From positions 262,501 through 326,500 of the forward strand of contig NZ_CP034683.1 in the NCBI RefSeq assembly GCF_003990335.1: a DNA stretch of 64,000 nt. Reading direction: 5' to 3'. The DNA is from Rheinheimera mangrovi. GTDB lineage: Bacteria; Pseudomonadota; Gammaproteobacteria; Enterobacterales; Alteromonadaceae. The notes under the pieces were generated by a model. It was given only the letters and a program-made list of their open reading frames with translations. It ran no database searches and had not been told where the DNA came from. Below are positions 19,461-27,754 of this stretch, in pieces; the stretch's first letter is position 1, and every line of letters starts with the position of its first letter. Made by a program: the position numbers and the translations under genes.

Positions 19461-19958
19461 ATGAACTTAAAGTTATTAAGCTGCGCCAGTGTATTGTTAT
19501 GTAGTTTTGTCAGTCTGGCTGAACCAGCCAAGCCCGAAACCGTAGCACTATTTCTGAAAGTCACGGATGCCGCAGCCACACTGGATTATGCTCATGCGCA
19601 GTTGGATCAGATGAGCGAGCAAATGGTCCGCTCTCAGGGAGATGCTGCAAAAGACGATCCTTTAGTTCGCAAGCACCTGCAGGAATTAAATCAATTGATC
19701 CGAACTGAACTATCCTGGCAACAGTTAGAGCAGCCCATGATCGCTATCTATTCCAGTGTCTTTACCGAAGAGGAATTGCAGGGAATTATCGCCTTTTACC
19801 AGTCAGACGCTGGTCAGAAGATGATAAAACGTCAGCCTGAGCTGATGCAAGCCAGCATGGCCGTGATGCAGGAGCAGTCCATGCTGTTAATGCCGAAACT
19901 TAAGCAACTGTCGGAAAAACAAAGTAAAGAAAGGATGGCCCGACAACAGGCTAACTGA
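19461..19958 (+). CDS. secreted DUF2059-domain protein
   Basis: The 165-residue protein has a short signal peptide (LLSCASVLLCSFVSLAEPA, cleavage near residue 20). It then shows an all-helical region with the DUF2059 pattern: IAIYSSVFTEEELQGIIAFYQSD followed by GQKMIKRQPELM. DUF2059 proteins are periplasmic or secreted and their function is not established. A strong AAGGAG site precedes the ATG. It ends the accessory block and converges on xerC. Confidence 0.82.
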   Translation: MNLKLLSCASVLLCSFVSLAEPAKPETVALFLKVTDAAATLDYAHAQLDQMSEQMVRSQGDAAKDDPLVRKHLQELNQLIRTELSWQQLEQPMIAIYSSVFTEEELQGIIAFYQSDAGQKMIKRQPELMQASMAVMQEQSMLLMPKLKQLSEKQSKERMARQQAN

Positions 19959-19971
19959 TTTTTGCCTTATC

Positions 19972-19989
19972 AAGGGGTCATCACCCCTT
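19972..19989. terminator. hairpin between convergent genes
   Basis: AAGGGGT/ACCCCTT forms a seven-pair stem with a four-base loop. It overlaps the last codons of xerC and lies 14 nt after the DUF2059 stop. No good T-run follows on either strand, so its role as a bidirectional terminator is tentative. Confidence 0.3.
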
Positions 19990-20895
19990 CTTCTTGGCCC
20001 TTGGATGCGCACTGTCATAGACTTTAGCGAGCTGCTGGAAATCCAGGTGGGTGTAAACCTGAGTAGTATTGAGGTTGGCGTGGCCCAATAGTTCCTGTAC
20101 AGCGCGCAGGTCTGAGCTGGATTCGAGCATATGAGTGGCGAAAGAGTGGCGTAGCATATGCGGGTGTAAATGCTGCGCTAAACCCTGACGTTCAGACCAG
20201 AGTTTGACGCGTTGTTGTACTTGCCTGTTGCTGATGCGGTTTTTTTGTTTGCTTAAGAACAGGGCCTCTGGCTCCGAGCCGACGTAAGCACTTCGTACTT
20301 TCAGCCAGTCTTTAATGGCTGCGACAGCCATACGGCCTATCGGCAGAATCCGTTGTTTATTACCTTTGCCGCGCACCCGTATTAAAGCTTCGGACCAATC
20401 AATATCCTGCAGATTGGCGCTGACCAGTTCGTCCAGCCGTAAACCTGAGGAGTAAAACAACTCCAGAATAGCTTTGTCGCGACAGGCGAGGGCATCTTCG
20501 CTGGTGTCAAAATCCAGCAGGTGATTGACCTGGTCGACATCGAGGTTTTTGGGCAAAGGCTTGTCAAACTTGGGCACCTGTAAATAGGCGGCAGGGTTTT
20601 CTTTGAGTTTGCCTTGTTGCACCAGATAACGGTAAAAGCTGCGTAACGAAGCTACCCGAAGCGCTAAGCTGCGGGCTTTTAAGCTTTTGCGGCACGACGA
20701 GATATGCAATTGCAGCTGGGTTTCTGTCAGCTCGACCCAATGATTTGCTTGTTCTGCCAGCTGACTAGCCATAGCAGAAAGCTGCAATTGGTAGCTGCTA
20801 AGCGTTTTGTCGCTGTAACCCCGTTCATGCTTTAAGTAAGCCAGGAAAGCCGACAAGTCGGCTTGCCAATGATCCAGTTCAGCAGGTAATGCCAT
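19981..20895 (-). CDS. xerC: tyrosine recombinase XerC
   Basis: XerC, with XerD, resolves chromosome dimers at dif. The 304-residue protein has an N-terminal SAM-like core-binding domain and the catalytic set R153, K177, H246-x-x-R249, H272 and Y281 (QVYTHLDF). Length and motifs match E. coli XerC (298). It starts one nt after the DUF484 stop, so it is the last gene of the lptM-lysA-dapF-DUF484-xerC operon. No dif site is visible in the window. Confidence 0.95.
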   Translation of the reverse strand: MALPAELDHWQADLSAFLAYLKHERGYSDKTLSSYQLQLSAMASQLAEQANHWVELTETQLQLHISSCRKSLKARSLALRVASLRSFYRYLVQQGKLKENPAAYLQVPKFDKPLPKNLDVDQVNHLLDFDTSEDALACRDKAILELFYSSGLRLDELVSANLQDIDWSEALIRVRGKGNKQRILPIGRMAVAAIKDWLKVRSAYVGSEPEALFLSKQKNRISNRQVQQRVKLWSERQGLAQHLHPHMLRHSFATHMLESSSDLRAVQELLGHANLNTTQVYTHLDFQQLAKVYDSAHPRAKKKG

Positions 20896-21561
20896 TTAAA
20901 TAGCGGCTGGTAAAACGGCCAATACCAGCTTCGCCAGATGGTCCAGAAATAAGGTATCCATGCCTGGCTGGAAATGCTCGTCTGAGTCACTGCCAAAGGC
21001 CAGCAGGAACTGTTGGTCTTCCGATAGCTTTAACAGCTGCAAGGAGACGGAGTGAATATGAGGTTCAAACAGCGCTGACATTTCGTCGCGGTTCATCCGG
21101 CCAAAATAGTAAGTTTTGCCACTTAAACGGCGCTGCAAGATCAGCTGTAACTGTGCGACCTGATCAGTTTTCTGCTGCAAATCGACCAAGACACAACTTT
21201 GCACATGTGGCATTTGGGCGGTAAAAGCCTGAAGTGCTTCTAACAACGCAGTCTGATTGGCAGCTTTTAATAACTTTAAGTGCAGATCGTTCAGTGCATA
21301 AAAAATCTGTTCATTCTGGCGGGCTATGCCCATCAGGCGTGTGATATCGTCTTCTAAAGAGCGGATTTTTTCGCGCTGTAATTCCAGCTGACGTTCTACT
21401 AAAGACACCACACCGCGCTGTTGGTGTGGTAAACGCAAGCGGCTTACCAGCTCCGGATGTTCAAGAAAAAATTCAGGATGATCATAGAGATAATCCACAA
21501 TCAGGCTGGCTTCAGCCAGTTCAGGGTTTACCAGTGCTGTATCGAGAGGAAGGTCGCTCAT
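20896..21561 (-). CDS. DUF484-family protein
   Basis: The 221-residue protein fits DUF484: N-terminal [19 protein letters not shown], a coiled-coil stretch ([19 protein letters not shown]), then a GAF-like C-terminal half. Members occur between dapF and xerC in many gammaproteobacteria and have no settled function. It overlaps the dapF stop by 4 nt (ATGA) and abuts xerC, indicating tight translational coupling. Confidence 0.9.
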   Translation of the reverse strand: MSDLPLDTALVNPELAEASLIVDYLYDHPEFFLEHPELVSRLRLPHQQRGVVSLVERQLELQREKIRSLEDDITRLMGIARQNEQIFYALNDLHLKLLKAANQTALLEALQAFTAQMPHVQSCVLVDLQQKTDQVAQLQLILQRRLSGKTYYFGRMNRDEMSALFEPHIHSVSLQLLKLSEDQQFLLAFGSDSDEHFQPGMDTLFLDHLAKLVLAVLPAAI

Positions 21562-22427
21562 AAGAATAATTGTCCATCAAAAACATGTTCGGCTGGCCCT
21601 GTCATTTTGACGGGTTGGCCAGGCCCTTGCCAGCGGATCTGTAAAGAGCCGCCTGGTAAATCTACCCTTACCTGGGTTTGTAATTTTTTCTGCATCTGAC
21701 CAATCACTGCAGCAGCACAAGCACCTGTGCCGCAAGCCAGAGTTTCACCTGCGCCCCGTTCCCATACTCTTAATTTGACATGAGAAGGCGACAGCACCTG
21801 CATAAAACCTATATTGGCGCGTTCAGGGAAACGTTCGTGATTTTCAAACACAGGCCCCCACTGATGCACTGGAGCCGTCTGAATATCATCGACCAGTATC
21901 ACTGCATGCGGATTACCCATAGACACCACACCACATAAAGTAGTGGCGTCTTCACTGTGCAAAATATAGTTCAGCTCTTGCTTCTGTGCTTTAAAAGGCA
22001 CTTTAGCCGGATCAAACTGCGGCACGCCCATATTGACCGTAACCTGACCATCTTGCTCTATATATAAAGTGATTTTGCCAGACTTGGTGCTAACCGAAAT
22101 TTTGTATTTATTGGTAAGACCTTTATGCCGGACAAACTTAGCAAAACAGCGTGCACCATTGCCGCATTGTTCTACTTCAGAACCGTCGGCATTAAAGATA
22201 CGGTAGTGAAAATCCAAATCCGGATCGTAAGGGGGTTCCACCATCAGCAACTGGTCAAAACCCACACCAAAGTTGCGGTCGGCCAGCTTTTTAATTTGTT
22301 CTTTGGTTAAGAACACATTCTGGCTGACGGCGTCTATCACCATAAAGTCATTGCCCAAACCGTGCATTTTTGAGAAATGCACTAAGCTTTGGTTGTTCCG
22401 ATCTTTAAATTTATTGTCTGGGATCAT
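21558..22427 (-). CDS. dapF: diaminopimelate epimerase
   Basis: DapF interconverts LL- and meso-diaminopimelate for lysine and peptidoglycan synthesis. The two catalytic cysteines are C88 (EQCGNGARC) and C232 (LACGTGAC). The 289-residue length is slightly longer than the usual 274-276. The ATG at 22427 directly abuts the lysA stop and gives a short extra N-terminus before the conserved [12 protein letters not shown] later start is possible but would lose that block. Confidence 0.96.
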   Translation of the reverse strand: MIPDNKFKDRNNQSLVHFSKMHGLGNDFMVIDAVSQNVFLTKEQIKKLADRNFGVGFDQLLMVEPPYDPDLDFHYRIFNADGSEVEQCGNGARCFAKFVRHKGLTNKYKISVSTKSGKITLYIEQDGQVTVNMGVPQFDPAKVPFKAQKQELNYILHSEDATTLCGVVSMGNPHAVILVDDIQTAPVHQWGPVFENHERFPERANIGFMQVLSPSHVKLRVWERGAGETLACGTGACAAAVIGQMQKKLQTQVRVDLPGGSLQIRWQGPGQPVKMTGPAEHVFDGQLFL

Positions 22428-23678
22428 TCAGGGTACCAACTGTTCACCGCGCCACAGGTCCTGCCATTGTTCACGCTGGCGGACTAAATAGCTGCGGTTA
22501 CCGTCTACCAGCACTTCTGCGGCTCTGGGTCTGCTGTTGTAGTTGGAACTCATGGTAAAACCATAAGCGCCTGCTGAGCGCACCACCAGTAAATCACCTG
22601 GTTCTACTGCTAAAGCGCGGTCTTTACCAAGGAAATCACCGGTTTCACAGACCGGACCTACTACATCGTAAGTCACAGCTGGAATTTCAGGTTTTTGCTG
22701 CACAGCAATAATAGATTGCCATGCACTGTAAAGTGCCGGGCGAATTAAGTCATTCATAGCCGCATCAACAATAGCGAAATGCTTTTCCTGACCCGGCTTT
22801 AAATATTCCACTTTGGTCAGCAGTACACCGGCGTTGGCCATAATGGCGCGGCCCGGTTCAAAAATCAGTGACAGCTGTGGATATGCCGCCAGTTTTTCTA
22901 CCACTTTAGCGGCGTATTCAGCAGGATGGGGCGGAGTTTCGCCATCGTAAGGCACACCTAATCCACCGCCTATATCGATATGGCTTAAGTGGATACCCAC
23001 TGCAGCTAATTTATCGATCAATGCCAGTAACTTATCCAAAGCATCTAAAAACGGCTGGGTTTCGGTCAGTTGTGAGCCAATGTGACAGTCCACACCACAG
23101 ACTTTTAAATGCGAAGCGGCATCAGCTTGCTGATACATGGCGAGCGCGTCGTTAATGTCGATACCAAACTTATTGGCTTTTAAGCCGGTAGAAATATAAG
23201 GATGGGTTTTGGCGTCTATGTCCGGGTTTACCCGAATAGAAATAGGCGCAATGATATTCAGGCGGCTGGCCACTTGCTGAATACGTTCCAGCTCGGGAAT
23301 AGATTCGACATTAAAACACTTAATGCCGGTTTGCAGCGCAAACTCAATTTCAGTGACCGACTTACCTACACCAGAAAAAACTACTTTTTTAGCGTCGCCA
23401 CCGGCTTGCAAAACTCGGCGTAACTCACCTTCAGACACTATGTCAAAACCACTGCCAAGGCGGGCTAAAAGGTTTAACAGGGCTATATTGCTATTGGCTT
23501 TGACGGCGTAACAAACGAGTAAGTCACGGCTGGGCGCAGCTTCAGCAAAAGCCTTGTAATGGCGCTCTATGGTCGCGCGGGAATAGACATAAGTTGGCGT
23601 GCCAAATTCTGCAGCTATATCTGCAAGAGCAACGCCTTCGGCAAATAAGTTCTGATTCTGATAATTAAAGTAATCCAC
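22428..23678 (-). CDS. lysA: diaminopimelate decarboxylase
   Basis: LysA is the PLP enzyme that converts meso-diaminopimelate to L-lysine. K60 in CYAVKANSN is the Schiff-base lysine; GGGLGVPY and the phosphate-binding EPGRAIMANAG follow, then the CETGDFLG motif. The 416-residue length is normal. The start is GTG and shares one base with the lptM stop codon (TAGTG), so translation is coupled to the lipoprotein gene. Product and substrate connect directly to dapF downstream. Confidence 0.96.
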   Translation of the reverse strand: MDYFNYQNQNLFAEGVALADIAAEFGTPTYVYSRATIERHYKAFAEAAPSRDLLVCYAVKANSNIALLNLLARLGSGFDIVSEGELRRVLQAGGDAKKVVFSGVGKSVTEIEFALQTGIKCFNVESIPELERIQQVASRLNIIAPISIRVNPDIDAKTHPYISTGLKANKFGIDINDALAMYQQADAASHLKVCGVDCHIGSQLTETQPFLDALDKLLALIDKLAAVGIHLSHIDIGGGLGVPYDGETPPHPAEYAAKVVEKLAAYPQLSLIFEPGRAIMANAGVLLTKVEYLKPGQEKHFAIVDAAMNDLIRPALYSAWQSIIAVQQKPEIPAVTYDVVGPVCETGDFLGKDRALAVEPGDLLVVRSAGAYGFTMSSNYNSRPRAAEVLVDGNRSYLVRQREQWQDLWRGEQLVP

Positions 23679-23845
23679 TACTGTTCCTTTGAAACTACTG
23701 GCTGATCGGCTGGCGCAGGTTGTTCTGCCGGCGCTTTATTAGGTTGTGGGGTTTGAGGCAATGTCAAAGGACCTTTTTGGCCACAGGCCAGTAACCATTG
23801 GCTGAGCAACAGGATGCACACCAGTCTTTGTCGCTTTGTATTCAT
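23678..23845 (-). CDS. lptM: LptM (YifL)-type small lipoprotein
   Basis: This is a 55-residue gene, short enough to be missed by length filters. The protein begins MNTKRQRLVCILLL and has a lipobox LLAC with lipidated C21, followed at once by GQKGPLTLP. That is the C-G-x-K-G-P-L signature of LptM/YifL, an outer-membrane lipoprotein that helps LptD oxidative maturation in E. coli. The rest is a proline/alanine/glutamine-rich tail. It leads the lysA-dapF-DUF484-xerC operon and is divergent from cyaY, the conserved arrangement. Its stop overlaps the lysA GTG by one base. Confidence 0.9.
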   Translation of the reverse strand: MNTKRQRLVCILLLSQWLLACGQKGPLTLPQTPQPNKAPAEQPAPADQPVVSKEQ

Positions 23846-23917
23846 GGTTTTTATTTCATTAATTATTTTGCGCTCTATAATCGCATCCTTAACAGCAAAA
23901 GCAAACAGGTGAAACCG

Positions 23918-24241
23918 ATGAATGACGTAGAATATGACGAACTGACCGATCAGGTACTGCTTGCGGTGGAAGATGCGATAGAAGCATTGGACCTGGATTT
24001 AGATTATGAGTCACACGGTGGCTTGTTAAGTATTAGTTTTCCTGAAGGCAGTAAGGTGATTATTAATAAGCAACCTCCACTGCATCAGCTGTGGGTCGCC
24101 ACTAAATTTAATGGTCACCATTTTGAATTAAAAGACGGTGTCTGGATTGATAACAGAACAGGTGCTGAGTTTTGGGCATTAATTTCCGATGCCTTTAGCA
24201 AACAGTCTGGTCAAAACGTAAAGCTTGCCGATAACTCTTGA
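23918..24241 (+). CDS. cyaY: iron-sulfur cluster assembly protein CyaY (frataxin)
   Basis: Bacterial frataxin modulates IscS-dependent Fe-S cluster assembly and binds iron through an acidic first helix. The 107-residue protein (E. coli 106) begins MNDVEYDEL with the acidic run VEDAIEALDLDLDYE. The sheet residues QPPLHQLWVATKFNGHHF and the terminal WIDNRTGAEFW follow. The ATG at 23918 has a good AGGTGA site; an upstream in-frame start would add 40 residues that overlap the lptM region. It is divergent from lptM, as in E. coli. Confidence 0.95.
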   Translation: MNDVEYDELTDQVLLAVEDAIEALDLDLDYESHGGLLSISFPEGSKVIINKQPPLHQLWVATKFNGHHFELKDGVWIDNRTGAEFWALISDAFSKQSGQNVKLADNS

Positions 24242-24279
24242 TTGAGATAGCGGGCAGAATAAAGGAATAGAGAGAAACA

Positions 24280-24951
24280 ATGGCGTTACTTCCTTTTGTC
24301 GATGTAAAACCCTCAGGTCAGGCCGATGCCGCTGTCGTCTGGTTACATGGTTTAGGTGATTCGGGTGATGGTTTTGCCCCTATAGTGCCAGAATTACGTT
24401 TACCAAAAAGTTCTGGTATCCGGTTTTTATTCCCTCATGCGCCTGTGCGTCCTATCACTATCAACGGTGGTATGCAGATGCGCGGTTGGTACGATATTAA
24501 AACCTGGGATTTAAACGACAGAGCGGACGAAACCGGTGTCCGTGAATCAGCCACTGCTATTACCGCCTTATTGGATAAACTGATTGAGCAGGGTATCCCA
24601 GCCAATCGTATTCTGTTGGCTGGTTTTAGTCAGGGTGGCGTGATTGCCTTACATTTGCTGCCTCGTTTGCCTTATAAACTGGCTGGTGTGATGGCGCTTT
24701 CTACTTATATGGCTGTGCCAGGTAAGTTGAAAGAAGAAATGACAGGCGTTAACAAAAGCACAGCTGTGCTGGTGAATCATGGCACTCATGATGAAGTGGT
24801 GCCCTATAGCGCAGGTCAGGCAGCTTTTAATGCACTGAAATTTGCCGGTTTTACGGTAAATTGGGCCGAGTACCGTATGGGCCATAGCGTGTGCCCACAA
24901 CAAATTGCCGATATCAGTCGTTTTATTCAGCAGCAATTACCAGCCCTTTAA
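24280..24951 (+). CDS. carboxylesterase/phospholipase-family hydrolase
   Basis: The 223-residue cytoplasmic alpha/beta hydrolase belongs to the carboxylesterase 2 (acyl-protein thioesterase-like) family. WLHGLGDSGDGF gives the oxyanion region, S117 lies in GFSQGG, and D171 and H202 complete the triad (THDEVVP, GHSVCP). Family members cleave short carboxyl esters or thioesters; the substrate here is unknown. GAGAGA precedes the ATG. The next gene begins about 16 nt later on the same strand. Confidence 0.9.
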   Translation: MALLPFVDVKPSGQADAAVVWLHGLGDSGDGFAPIVPELRLPKSSGIRFLFPHAPVRPITINGGMQMRGWYDIKTWDLNDRADETGVRESATAITALLDKLIEQGIPANRILLAGFSQGGVIALHLLPRLPYKLAGVMALSTYMAVPGKLKEEMTGVNKSTAVLVNHGTHDEVVPYSAGQAAFNALKFAGFTVNWAEYRMGHSVCPQQIADISRFIQQQLPAL

Positions 24952-24967
24952 AAATGGAACAGTGAAA

Positions 24968-25738
24968 GTGACAACAGCACAGGAAAAACTGGTGGTTCGG
25001 GTCAGTCTGGGCGCTGCTGCGGCAGCTTCCGGCGACTTGCCTGCGCCTATAACAGAGCAACACTGGCATTGGCGTCGAATTGCCGGTGCAGTGTTCACGC
25101 TTTGTGCTGCTGCCCTGCTGTTGTATGGCTGGTTACATATAGAGTCGCCTGACGCTGAACTTAACCCTGCGGCTGAAACAGCTCCGGTGGTAAGCACCAC
25201 TGAATCTATTGAAAGCACCACACCTGAGCTGGTGCTGGAAGTTGTGCCGCAAAACTCTGAACCAGAGCCTTCTCCTGCTCAGGCTGAAATTGCTGCAGCT
25301 ACAGAAGAAACAGCGCAACCTGCAGCTGCAGCAAATTCAGCTTCAGAGCCGCCTGTTCTGACGACAGAACCGGATTTAATTGTGGCAGATACAGGAGCAC
25401 CATTATTTAGTGCAGAGACTGGCGTATTAAGACTGGCCTTATTGACCAACGAAACGCCTTCAGCCAAAGCCCGCAGCTTAGGTGAACAGATTGATGCAGC
25501 TGCAGTTCCACAGTTGGCGTTGTATTCTGAGGTTCAAGGTTTAAATGGTCAGAGCATAGAACATCTGTGGTATTACGAAGGCAAACTGATGACCCGGATT
25601 AAACTGCCGGTCAAACTGGATTACTGGCGTACCTACAGCAGAAAAGAATTCGATGCGGGTCAAATAGGTGAATGGCGGGTAGAAATCCTTGATCCACAAC
25701 AAAATTTGTTGTTTAGCCATCACTTTCATTACCAATAG
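24968..25738 (+). CDS. DUF2914-domain membrane-anchored protein
   Basis: A short cytoplasmic N-terminus precedes one membrane segment (AGAVFTLCAAALLLYGWL). A low-complexity linker rich in Glu, Ala, Pro and Thr follows, then a C-terminal DUF2914 domain (IEHLWYYEGKLMTRIKLPV ... WRVEILD). Function is not established. The start is uncertain: I chose GTG 24968 because GGA lies 9 nt upstream; GTG 24962 is nearly as good. The linker and single anchor suggest a periplasmic domain held away from the membrane. Confidence 0.75.
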   Translation: MTTAQEKLVVRVSLGAAAAASGDLPAPITEQHWHWRRIAGAVFTLCAAALLLYGWLHIESPDAELNPAAETAPVVSTTESIESTTPELVLEVVPQNSEPEPSPAQAEIAAATEETAQPAAAANSASEPPVLTTEPDLIVADTGAPLFSAETGVLRLALLTNETPSAKARSLGEQIDAAAVPQLALYSEVQGLNGQSIEHLWYYEGKLMTRIKLPVKLDYWRTYSRKEFDAGQIGEWRVEILDPQQNLLFSHHFHYQ

Positions 25739-25744
25739 CATCCC

Positions 25745-25922
25745 CTTCGTACTTGAAGCTGCGGCTTAGTTGCCTGCGTGCGCCCCAGTCATATATTTCG
25801 ATGGATTAACTTTGCTCTCTGGCGTGCATCCGCCTCAATCCATAGACACATAGGACAACTATGCTCCTGGGGTCTTAATCACTTGTCGTCGCGCTACAAC
25901 TCCAATTACTTTGGGTATATAC
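25745..25922. repeat. quasi-palindromic intergenic element
   Basis: The 313-nt gap before hemC holds an imperfect long palindrome and no gene. CCCCAG (25783-25788) pairs with CTGGGG (25867-25872), ATGGATT (25801-25807) with AATCCAT (25837-25843), and outer arms CTTGAAGCTGCGGC and GCTACAACTCCAA are imperfect complements. The form suggests a small non-coding repeat (MITE or REP-like). I recall similar CCCCAG...CTGGGG elements in other gammaproteobacteria, unverified. Confidence 0.65.
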
Positions 25923-25975
25923 CCTGATTACTTGCTGCGGCTTCGCCTGCCACTTTGCTTACTTTGGGTATATAC
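25906..25975 (+). repeat. 17-bp direct repeat upstream of hemC
   Basis: TTACTTTGGGTATATAC occurs exactly at 25906-25922 and 25959-25975. The second copy provides a TATACT hexamer (25971-25976) that could act as a -10 box for hemC. The first copy is the edge of the palindromic element. Confidence 0.7.
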
Positions 25976-26051
25976 TAAGCGGCATTTTCAGGCAGCCTAG
26001 CCTTTCTCATTATGTCGCTGCTGCTGTTTTTCGCTGTTTTAAGGAGTACCT

Positions 26052-26978
26052 ATGAACCTTGTCCGCATTGCCACCCGTAAAAGTGCTTTAGCTTTATGGC
26101 AAGCCAATTTTGTTAAAGCTGAACTGGAAGCTTCCCACCCGGGTTTACAGGTGGAGCTGGTGCCTATGTCGACTCAGGGCGATAAAATTCTGGATACTCC
26201 TTTAGCCAAAATTGGTGGTAAAGGTTTGTTTGTCAAAGAGCTGGAAACCGCCATGCTGGAAGGCCGTGCTGATATAGCAGTGCACAGTATGAAAGACGTA
26301 CCTGTCGATTTTCCCGAAGGCCTGATGCTGCATACCATCTGCAAGCGTGAAGATCCGCGGGATGCTTTTGTTTCCAACACTTACCAACAACTAGCCGATC
26401 TGCCGCAGGGGGCTGTGGTGGGAACCTCCAGTTTACGTCGCCAATGTCAAATTAAAGCCATGCGACCAGATTTACAGATCAAAGACTTACGTGGCAATGT
26501 TAACACCCGTCTTGCTAAGCTGGACGCGGGTGAGTTTGACGCCATTATTCTGGCTTCTGCTGGTTTAATACGTTTGGGTTTTGAAGCCCGCATTGCCAGC
26601 TTTTTAGACGTTGGCACCAGTTTACCGGCCAATGGTCAGGGCGCTGTAGGTATTGAATGCCGTAGTGATGATTTGGTGGTGCAACAGCTATTAGCTCCGC
26701 TGGAACATAAAGAAACCCGCATTTGCGTACTGGCCGAACGGGCGATGAACCGCAAGCTGCAAGGTGGTTGTCAGGTGCCTATTGGTGCTTTTGCCATACT
26801 TCAGCAGAATGAACTTTGGCTGCGAGGTTTGGTCGGACAGCTGGATGGTTCTGAAATTTTACGTTCAGAAATCAAAGGGGAAGCGACTCAAGCTGAGCAG
26901 TTAGGGACTCAATTGGCTGAACAACTACTGGCGTTAGGCGCGGATCGCATTTTAGATGCGGTCTACAGTCAGGCCTGA
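26052..26978 (+). CDS. hemC: porphobilinogen deaminase
   Basis: HemC (hydroxymethylbilane synthase) joins four porphobilinogen units in tetrapyrrole synthesis. The 308-residue protein has the catalytic aspartate D82 in HSMKDVP, the arginine-rich TSSLRRQCQ segment, and the dipyrromethane cofactor cysteine C240 in [16 protein letters not shown] precedes the ATG. It heads the hemCDXY operon with 5 nt to hemD. In E. coli this operon is divergent from cyaA, but cyaA is absent here. Confidence 0.97.
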   Translation: MNLVRIATRKSALALWQANFVKAELEASHPGLQVELVPMSTQGDKILDTPLAKIGGKGLFVKELETAMLEGRADIAVHSMKDVPVDFPEGLMLHTICKREDPRDAFVSNTYQQLADLPQGAVVGTSSLRRQCQIKAMRPDLQIKDLRGNVNTRLAKLDAGEFDAIILASAGLIRLGFEARIASFLDVGTSLPANGQGAVGIECRSDDLVVQQLLAPLEHKETRICVLAERAMNRKLQGGCQVPIGAFAILQQNELWLRGLVGQLDGSEILRSEIKGEATQAEQLGTQLAEQLLALGADRILDAVYSQA

Positions 26979-26983
26979 TTGGC

Positions 26984-27754
26984 GTGACGACTCCACTGCT
27001 GGATCCACTAAACCCGGTACTGATCACCAGACCAGCGGGTAAGGCTGATCAGTTGCTGGCCAGTTTAGATGAACTGGCTATTCCCTATTTGTATCAGCCT
27101 TTGATCACCACTCAATTGGTGCCGTTAAAAGCCAAAGCCGCCACTATGCTGGAACAGGCCGATCAGGTTATTTTTGTCAGCGTTAGTGCGGTTAGCTGCC
27201 TGCAGCAGCAATACGATTGCAAAAACATCACTGCGCCTTTAGTGGCCGTCGGAACTACGACAGCCACTGTGCTGGAAAAATGCAGTGGACGCGAAGTGCT
27301 GGTGCCAGCGGATCAACGCAGTGAAGGCTTGTTGGCTTTACCGCAGCTGCAGGATGTAGCAGGCAAACATATTGTGATAGTGCGGGGGAACGCGGGCCGC
27401 GAGCTGATTAAAAAAGGCTTACTACAGCGGGGCGCTCATATTCATTATGTGCAAAGTTATCGTAGGGTACCTTTACCCTTAGATGGTCAAATCTTGTCAG
27501 ACCAGTGGCATCAGCAACATATTCAATGTATTGTGGTCACCAGCAACGAAATTTTGCAGCTTATTTTTGAATTATTGCCCAAAGAGCAACATAGCTGGTT
27601 ACAGCAACAGTTATGGATAATGGTTAGCCCGCGGATGAAAGAAGCCGCTATAGAACTTGGGATCGACGGATCCCGTATTTATTTGTCAGCCAGTGCCAAT
27701 GATCAGGCGTTACTGGAGGCTATTTGCCAGTTAAGAGGAACTTGTCATGACTGA
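26984..27754 (+). CDS. hemD: uroporphyrinogen-III synthase
   Basis: HemD closes hydroxymethylbilane to uroporphyrinogen III with inversion of ring D. The 256-residue protein shows the loosely conserved family pattern: VLITRPAGKAD at the start, VFVSVSAV, VAVGTTTATVLE, then VTSNEILQ and the late MVSPRMKEAAIELG. It starts at GTG 26984, 5 nt after hemC, and overlaps hemX by 8 nt. Assignment rests on fold-level pattern plus its place between hemC and hemX. Confidence 0.93.
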   Translation: MTTPLLDPLNPVLITRPAGKADQLLASLDELAIPYLYQPLITTQLVPLKAKAATMLEQADQVIFVSVSAVSCLQQQYDCKNITAPLVAVGTTTATVLEKCSGREVLVPADQRSEGLLALPQLQDVAGKHIVIVRGNAGRELIKKGLLQRGAHIHYVQSYRRVPLPLDGQILSDQWHQQHIQCIVVTSNEILQLIFELLPKEQHSWLQQQLWIMVSPRMKEAAIELGIDGSRIYLSASANDQALLEAICQLRGTCHD

